Made by a program: the position numbers and the translations under genes. From NCBI RefSeq assembly GCF_004011695.2, contig NC_082420.1, positions 124,001-188,000 on the forward strand: 64,000 bases of DNA, written 5' to 3'. Positions 57,225 to 64,000 of the stretch are shown piece by piece. The notes below the pieces were generated by a model. That model ran no database searches. It was not told the origin of the DNA and saw only the letters and a list, made by a program, of their open reading frames with translations. This DNA comes from Ascochyta rabiei (lineage: Eukaryota; Ascomycota; Dothideomycetes; Pleosporales; Didymellaceae). Each line of letters opens with the position of its first letter. Positions within the stretch are counted from its first letter, which is position 1.

Positions 57225-57936
57225 GGTCAAAAGAGCGCTATCCTTGAGCGTGGCTTCTCAGGGTCTATGGAGATGCGTGGAAGGTCAAAGATTGAAAAGC
57301 CCTGCTACAGTCGCGTTACGTATAGTTCGTGGCCTTCTACGTCCATCTAGATAGATGTGGAAGTCGCTCGGGTCATGGTTTACCACTGCTATATTGTATG
57401 GTCGATTCGACAGCACATTTCCAGATCAGCCGTGACAGCTACACATCACGAGCGACGATTTTCAACCCGATGAGCTCTCTGTTTAGCACATGATTACCTC
57501 TAGCATGTCCATGTGAGCGTAGCATGCCACGTTTTCTGCCTTCAGTACCTATTTTCTACATTGAATACACTTCGAATGCACGTGTACACATGCTGGAATT
57601 CTCGCGCACCAGAAGGACGGATGTGTATCATGTTCCTCAGCTGCTCGTGGGAATGGATGGGTGTGATGGCATTGTTCCTTGCGTGGCTCTTTCTCTTCCC
57701 TCATCATCACCAGCACTACTCTGACTCGACTCTGAAACATTGGAAATACGCTGAGCTTTGCATGCAAGAGAACATTTTATGGATATCGTGGAGCCAGTAT
57801 ATTCAAAGGTACCAGAAGAGTACAGCACGGATGATACGAAACTGCAAATTCGTTGCTTCGATTTGTGAGAGCGCGACTACCATACACAGTATATTCAGGC
57901 TGCAATCGGCGCTCAACCCATGTCCAGTCTTCCAGG
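57225..57936. other. Intergenic region, convergent 3' ends
   Basis: Lies between the stops of the zinc-finger gene (plus) and the sugar transporter (minus). Short frames only; nothing recognised. Confidence 0.5.
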
Positions 57937-59777
57937 TCACATGGCACGTTCCACAGCCGTGACGTGCGACTTGGTACCGTGCTCCTCAGCGTCACCGTGC
58001 GCTGCGTTGACCTCTTTCTCCACCGCCTTGACTGCTCTATCAGCGAGCTCCTTGTCTTCGAACACTGTCTCAGCGTCAGCAAAAATCCTACCACGCCAGC
58101 ACACGGGGACCACTTACAGAATGTGAGCTCTTCAAGCGTGCGGTTGTACGTCTCTGGGTACATGAAGTACACGAACAAGAACTCAAAGCTGATCCACCCG
58201 CAGTAGATGGCGAAGTACTTCCAGCTCAGCGCCCGCATGGCAATCGGATTGACGTTGATAGAGAAGAAGCCGCCCAGCTTGCCGAAGATCTGCTCGAACC
58301 CGATGCCCATGGAGCGCTGGGCGTAGGGGAAGAGTTCGACGAGGTACGTGTACGTCAGAGAGTTGTTTCCGATGTTGTAGCAGGGCGAGTAAGCAAAGTA
58401 GAAGAACAAAGCAGCGTACTGTGCGGATTGGTTACCGTACTTGTGCAGTTTGGCGTGCTCAAGTCGCTGGAAACAGATTGTCATGCTCATGAAGACGAAC
58501 ATCATGGAAGATGCGGATAGCATGAACATCCAGCGGCGACGGAAGCGGGTTACGATTACGGCGATGATAACTGCGTTGATCAGACTCCAGCACTGGTTGG
58601 CGATGTTGATGCGTGTTTTTGCGTAGTTGCTGGTGAAGCCCATCAGCGGAAACAGCAGGTTCTGGAAGTACGAAAGGAGGGTGTTGCCACTCATTTGAGT
58701 GAAGAGGCCGAGGAAACCGGCAATGAGGGCGCGGCGGCGCATACCAGCTGTTCGGAAGAGGTCCAGCCAGGACTGGGTAGAGTGCTCCATTTCGATCTTG
58801 ATGGTGGAGCGAATTTGGGCCATTTCGGCTTGTACGAGGAGAGAGTTGGCATCCCCCTCAGCATGATACTTGGTGAGGATGGCGTAAGCCTCATCGTCGC
58901 GGTCTTTGCTGATCAACCAACGAGGGCTCTCTGGAAGCAGGAAAACGGTGCAGATCTGTAGTAACGAGGGGACAATCTGCAAGAGAGATGGGACTCGCCA
59001 GCTCCAGTCCCCAGCGATTCCGGTAGTGCGTATCGCGATGCCTGCAGCGAGGATAGATCCAATGAAGTACGAGGCATTGAAGAGCGACGTCAGGGTTGCA
59101 CGCTCCTTTGGGTAACCGAGTTCTCCAATGAGTGCAGATCCTGAGATGATGGCGAATAAAATGCCGACACCAAGAAGCATTCGCGCGATTATATACATGC
59201 CGACTAACGTTGAATCAGTATCTTTGTCAGTAAGACGATCCAATGCCCTTACTGTGCTGAGCGAAACCTTGCAAGAGCGCCCCCACAACCATAGTCAGAG
59301 AGCCGATCATGATGGACCAGCGTCTCCCGTACCGCTGGTTAATCCAGGGGGCGATGGGTACTGCTAAGATAGATCCAAGTTGGTAGCAAGATGAGATGAA
59401 GCCGAGTATGCCTGCTTCGATGTCCCACTGAAACACGCCTTTGTCGTTCTTGGTTTTGTACCCATTGCCGAAGTCTGTGCAAGTCAGCTATGCGCTCTCA
59501 GTCCGGAGGCCAGTGTGGGCTACATTTGTTGAACGGCTGCGAAAATTGCAGCGTGCCGATCAATTGCGAGTCGAACCCCGATGTCATCTCTACGCCCATA
59601 CAACACAGGAAGAGCCAGATGTACATCACCCTGAGATTGGGTTTCTTGTACCATGGCACCTTTATCGTGGTTAGTGAAAGTGCTGAGAACCAGGCACAGT
59701 TGCTGTACCTTGTCCTCCGCGACCATGCGCGTGATGATCGGATCCGATGTGCCATCTTGAGCCTTAAGGATACCCAT
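57937..59777 (-). CDS. MFS sugar transporter (lactose/hexose permease type), five exons
   Basis: Twelve-helix proton-sugar symporter of the plasma membrane. Exons: 59777-59709, 59659-59524, 59474-59253, 59203-58118 and 58064-57937; introns of 49, 49, 49 and 53 bp; 546 residues. Each splice restores family sequence: MVAEDK|VPWYKKPNLRV, PFNKY|FGNGYKT, GFAQHIGMYIIARMLLGVG, and LEELTFLFEDKELADRAVKAVE. Landmarks are NQRYGRRWSIMIG, LPESPRWLISK, the long hydrophilic central loop, VELFPYAQRSMGIGFEQIFG and PETYNRTLEEL, the PETKG-like end. Fungal relatives include lactose permeases, cellodextrin and hexose carriers. The sequence alone does not fix the substrate. The C-terminus ends in an acidic, His-containing tail (HGDAEEHGTKSH). 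A segment PSLLQIVPSLLQI before PESPR is typical of this clade. Confidence 0.93.
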
Positions 59778-61869
59778 TTTGTCGAGGAAACAACGGCTGC
59801 AGATCGCTGGTAAACACCTGCAGCGAAGGGGACATGGGCATGGCCTTATAGTTCAAAGTCCGCCAGGATTTCGATCCCCACATTTCGGCTCTTCCCCAGG
59901 TTACACAGGAGGTGAGGCGGACGATTCTGTCCGCAATACCGAAGCACCAGAGGCCAAGCGGCTGGGTACCCCAGCCCTGAATCTCGGCACCGGGTAAATT
60001 GCTGCTCGAACCGTCCACTCGCCTGGCTGATCGTCTACCAACGATCGTCAGAAGCTCCCCGAAGGAGCCGGAAGCGTTGAGCATTAGTATCTCAAGCCTA
60101 ATTCAACCTGCTTTGGTTGTTGAGGGTGGCATGTCGCAGGATAAGATCATGACCCCAATAGTGAGATTGAGTTCCATGGTAGCCAAGCATGCGCGCAAGC
60201 CGGTAAGCAAATTAATGCTTTATTCCTGTCCAGATAGCAGACTCCATTTGTCTTTGATCACCATGCAGCGCAGAGGTTGCGGCTCACATACCGCAGAGAG
60301 ACGTGGAACAGCTGTTCTTCCAAAGTCTTGTTTGGACGACAGCCTTGTTCTGTGAGCCAGGAATGCGTGCTCTTTTCATTTCAAAGCCAGCGAAGATCCT
60401 TTTTTACACTCCTACCATATCTGATTTTGGCAAAGGTTATGCTTAGGTGACATAAAGTACTTCTAAGCGCTGACATTTCTCGTCCATATATGTTCCAGGG
60501 CTCGTCTGAGGCCTGATGGTGATGCTAGGCTCAACGGTCCGTTAGCCTTCGCGGGGTATTGTAAACGTACATACGGGGCGTCAATGTGGATTCTACCGGC
60601 TTGGCTGATTTGGTGGCCTTCCTGATCACCTTGTCTCATGACTACCAGTCGCGACCAAGCACACTCGCAGTCACAGAAGTGCTGACCCAAAGTCGCACAG
60701 ACCTATAAATGCGCCGCAACCACGAAGGTATCGTCAGAGCTGATGGATGCGTTGGTGGTGTGAGTCTGTGAGCCAAATTAGCACACAAGCTGCGGGTTTG
60801 GAAATGCTAGCCATTCTTGGTAGCGTCAGTAATTCCAACTGCGAGATATTTTTCGAGTCGCGGTGAAGAGAACCGCGAAGGACAGTGATTTGAGAGCACA
60901 GGTCAAAGTCAGAGAAGACAGAAACTGCACAGAGTGCGAGGATGGAGGTCCAGGTGTCTCATGGTATGGCGTTCTGCAGGCCTGCTTCTATTGATGACAG
61001 ATGACACCCAGCCTGTGAACAAACACAGACAGTGCCTTGTAGCGTTATCGACGTTCTATCTTCGACTCGGCGATTGTGAGTATGGAGCTCTGCAGAAAAC
61101 CCATTGCGAGGGCTAGGCCTAACCGCTGCGTGAATGCTGAGTAGCTGCGACACGTCACCTATAGCGCTTGGTATACAGAACGTAAGTCTGCTGTCTCCGA
61201 GATAGAATGGAAGGTCAGAGAGGCGGGTGCAGATGTTGATGTTATCGAGGAATGAAGCAAGAAGGCTGGCGTCGTCTGCCGCTCCTGCCGCTCCTGCCGG
61301 CATTCCTTGGAGCCGCGTCAGGGTTTGAGGCAGTGAGGGCTGTGCCAGCGCACCGCCACAACACAAAACTCAAAGGATCACGACGTCAATAACGAAGACG
61401 CACGCGTCGAGCAACCCGCTGGTGGTGGCAGGAGAACTCTCCGGGTCCAGTCGAGCAGAAATAAACACAAGGCAAGGGATCCAGATCCAGACCGTGGTGT
61501 TCACCGCCAAAGCACAGCGAAGCAAAGAGTTGTGACCAGGCAGATCGTTGACGCGTCGCACTAAAAGCGCGTTCTCGGTAAGCGGCACCTGCACCAAGCA
61601 ACAGCGAGCCAATCAAAGACGGTCACGAGCCACTTCCCAGGTCTTGATTTTGGGCATCGACGTCATGTTCGACACACCTGGTCGTGGCTGTCATCATCGC
61701 TGTCAGGTCTCACACGTATAGTATAATAAGGGCGAGTGGAGTGGTGGACCGCAGGCTTCGCATTCATCCCAGCCTCTTTTGACCGCAATCTCAGTCGTCA
61801 AAAGGCAGCAGTTCCTCAAGGACTTCCCATCGCACTTGTTCACGTGGAATCGACAAATTCAACAACAGC
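59778..61869. other. Intergenic region, no gene recognised
   Basis: 2.1 kb upstream of both the sugar transporter (minus) and the MARVEL-type gene (plus). Open frames on both strands are short and not protein-like. At about 61718 TATAGTATAATAAGG is a plausible TATA region for the gene starting at 61870. No RNA gene was seen. Confidence 0.5.
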
Positions 61870-62449
61870 ATGCTCTCTCCAGCTATCGTCCTCGGCCTGC
61901 GTGGCGTTCAGGTGCTCTTTTCCATCATTGTGTTGGGTCTCACAGCTTACAGTCCGTTCTACTTGCGCCATGTTTGATACCTGTTGCTAAAGTGCTTGCA
62001 GTCGTCGACCAATACACCAGCCCTTGGGGTAGCTGGTCTCCTCACAGCCTCAACTTCATGCTCTTCACCTCAGTATGGACTCTGCTTGCGGTCGCATACT
62101 TGACCCTGGCGCCAACACGCTTCCCTCGCGCTGCCCACAAGTTCGCCATCGCTGGTGTTGAGTTCTTGGCCATGATCTTCTGGTTCGCAGCTTTCATTGC
62201 TGTGGCTGTTCTGTGGCACAACGTGTACTGGGGAGGCTCCGGTCACGGCACCTTTCACGACTGTGGCGTTGCCGCCATCGTTTTTGGAGCCTTCCTCTGG
62301 TCAGTCCTTTCTGCCAAACTAAATACCACGAAAATTCGTTAACACGTCGTAGGCTCACTTTCCTCGCTACCACCATACTGTCGGCCTTTCACATCCGCAA
62401 CTCTTCTCGTGGCAACACCGGCCCCCCACCAGACATGGCTGGTGTCTAA
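61870..62449 (+). CDS. Small four-helix membrane protein, MARVEL-like
   Basis: Exons 61870-61951, 62002-62299 and 62353-62449, with introns of 50 and 53 bp; 158 residues. Four hydrophobic helices: IVLGLRGVQVLFSIIVLGLT, FMLFTSVWTLLAVAYLTLA, GVEFLAMIFWFAAFIAVAVL, and after the second splice VAAIVFGAFLWLTFLATTIL. The arrangement with an LRGVQ start, a charged loop (TRFPRAAHKFAI) and a short Pro-rich tail (GNTGPPPDMAGV) matches fungal MARVEL-domain proteins, related to Nce102-type proteins of membrane subdomains. The first splice makes LTAYIVDQYTSPWGSWSPHS. Role in membrane organisation is by analogy. Confidence 0.85.
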
Positions 62450-63454
62450 ACTATCGACTGCGTCAGAAATAATGGATTCTAGTACCTGGCGGAGCTGTCA
62501 AGTATCCATCGCACGAATTGCTTTCAGCGCGGCGTTGGTCTTATTTTCGAACAATACCCATTCCACATACTACAATATGCAATGAGATTAATGTATGACT
62601 CAAATCCCACTTTCGCTTTGCGCGACCATTCTGAGGACCTGCATGATATGACCCCCTTTGCCCTGGGCTTGTGTGACTTCTGGAGGAGCCTAAGTCGGCA
62701 TCGAGAAACTACTACGCAACGACGATCACTTCTGCCGTGAGTCTGTATGGTACCAATGCCAATTACCCACGATGCCGCTGAGTGGTTTCGCCCTTGCTTT
62801 ACATTACAATTTCAAGACTCACTAGCTCGTCGAACCACACAACACCCCGCACTGAGCGTTCACCCTGCATCGTCTCCATGATCAATTCATCTGTCGCGCT
62901 CGCCGCCGTCTCCATCTCGATTTGGACAGCAGTTCAGTAACCCGAAGCTGTCACAATCTTCCTTTGCAAAGTCGTTACTGCCAGCTACCTCAGAAAGCAC
63001 ATCGACGGCATTTCCCCCCCACGTTGCGCTTTCTTAATTTCCAGCCTTGCGCCACACATCTATTACAACAGCAGCATCCGACGATAAGCACACCAGTAAC
63101 GATTGCGTTAAGTCCCGAGCTACCCGCGCTTTCGCCGCACACCACTGCAGCGAAATGGGGATCGTGCTCGTTCTAGGCGCTAGACAGCCGAGACCATACC
63201 AGATGGAGCGGTCGCCCCTCTAAGCCACCCCCTCCCGTCAAAAGACGTCCAACCTCTCTACACAGCACGTGGAAAGATGGGTCGACCGACACGGCTCTCG
63301 AAGAACCAACCACGAGGTGGTCTCTGCTCCTTGCCTGTGTAACCGCGTGGAACTTCGTTTATTGACCACGAGCTGCTCAACACTACCCGACGTCAGACTC
63401 GACGCTGTTCGCAGCCCTTGCCTCAGGGCGCTAAACTGATCACAACTCGTGGCG
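62450..63454. other. Upstream region of the HAK transporter
   Basis: 1 kb with no supported gene. The part from about 62870 is C/A-rich with many short pyrimidine runs, as in long fungal leaders, which would fit a long 5' UTR for the transporter gene. Confidence 0.5.
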
Positions 63455-64000
63455 ATGACCGCTACGAATGAAACCTCAGACACTTCAAACCGCCCATCGA
63501 AGTCGAAGTCATCTCAAGATGCTGGAGAAGGCGCAGCATTGCGGAAACGCTCCAGGTCACGTGGCGCGAAAAGAACATCGAGCGATATCGAGAAATCTAT
63601 AGAGCTCGAGACTGCAGAGGACGAGGATGCAGGGCTCCGAGATGAAGGTGGTTACAAGGGTCGGCGGGTATGCTAACTTGGCTGCGTTGATACAATGCGT
63701 TGCTAATTTCTGCAGGCGTTCAGCGTGAGCGAGTTGCTCATGCTGGCTTATGAATCTGTCGGCGTCATCTATGGAGATATCGGGACCTCGCCCCTTTATG
63801 TATTCTCGTCAACATTCGTTAGGCCGCCTGATCGTGCTGATATCCGCGGGGCACTTTCATTAATCATCTGGTCTCTTACGGTCATAGTGACCCTAAAGTA
63901 TGTCTTAATCATACTACGTGCCGATAATGACGGCGAGGGTGGCACCTTTAGCACGTACTCATTGCTTTCCCGATACGTGAGTCATAGCACAGCTTCTCGC
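63455..64000 (+). CDS. HAK/KUP-family potassium transporter, 5' part only
   Basis: High-affinity K+ uptake carrier of the plasma membrane. Exon 1 is 63455-63667 (71 codons, a hydrophilic Ser/Arg/Glu-rich tail), intron 63668-63715 (48 bp, GTATGC...TGCAG), exon 2 is 63716-63976, then a second intron starts with GTGAGT at 63977 and runs past the window end. Exon 2 carries the family start: LMLAYESVGVIYGDIGTSPL, YVFSSTF, ALSLIIWSLTVIVTLKYV and LRADNDGEGGTFSTYSLLSR, which contains the conserved GEGGTFALY-like motif. Fungal HAK proteins are about 800 residues, so roughly four fifths lie outside the window. Confidence 0.93.

Noticed and set aside
59999..60355. 118-codon plus-strand frame in the gap between the sugar transporter and the MARVEL-like gene
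   Set aside because: No recognisable domain, ordered core or helical pattern, and the neighbouring region is equally random.

Overview
This is a 64 kb piece of the nuclear genome of a filamentous ascomycete. The evidence is short introns (about 45-66 bp, one of 155 bp) with GTRNGN donors, CTRAC-like branch points and YAG acceptors, fungal-type families (DPP V peptidase, PTR2, p24, SulP, HAK, LAC12-like sugar transporters, ankyrin proteins with a fungal N-terminal region), and AT-rich blocks that look like RIP (CpA to TpA mutation). The gene set and RIP style fit Pezizomycotina, and I would guess Dothideomycetes (Pleosporales). I cannot name a genus. No virus, rRNA, tRNA or CRISPR was recognised.

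Layout. 1-2.1 kb: an ankyrin-repeat protein on the minus strand. 2.6-9.2 kb: two direct copies of one 3,247-bp DNA transposon, each with 16-bp terminal inverted repeats and its own 3-bp target duplication (AAT and AGT), both AT-shifted and full of stops. When the stops are read as mutated Gln/Trp codons, the minus strand gives a DDE_Tnp_4 (PIF/Harbinger-type) transposase and the plus strand gives a second, unknown ORF converging on it. 10.9-12.2 kb: unknown coiled-coil protein. 13.2-19.2 kb: PTR2 peptide transporter, then a secreted dipeptidyl-peptidase V, both on the minus strand. 22.6-31.2 kb: F-box-like protein, small four-helix membrane protein, GH13 alpha-glucosidase, and a 720-residue unknown protein. 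31.7-35.1 kb: unknown proteins, one with five Cys/His modules. 35.3-35.9 kb: AT-rich relics and a long GA-rich microsatellite. 36-38.1 kb: SulP anion transporter.

39.3-43.5 kb is a repeat-loaded locus: minisatellites lie upstream, inside and downstream of one 959-codon gene, which includes a collagen-like tail and a DTAPP array. After it come an unknown basic nuclear-looking protein (43.5-45.5 kb), EMP24 (46.4-47.2 kb, four exons), a SANT/Myb-like protein (48-49.5 kb) and a decayed arylsulfotransferase-family gene (49.6-51.1 kb) with four internal stops and one frameshift. The right end holds an unknown coiled-coil protein, an Hsp31/DJ-1-type protein, a C2H2 zinc-finger protein, an MFS sugar transporter (five exons), a MARVEL-type membrane protein and the first two exons of a HAK potassium transporter cut by the window end.

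Functional themes. The window is mostly unlinked housekeeping and nutrient genes, not an obvious cluster. The clearest functional pair is extracellular peptide release (DPP V) with peptide uptake (PTR2). Carbon acquisition is represented by the alpha-glucosidase and the sugar transporter. All gene models and splice sites were deduced by eye from frame continuity and family similarity; none is backed by transcripts or a database search.
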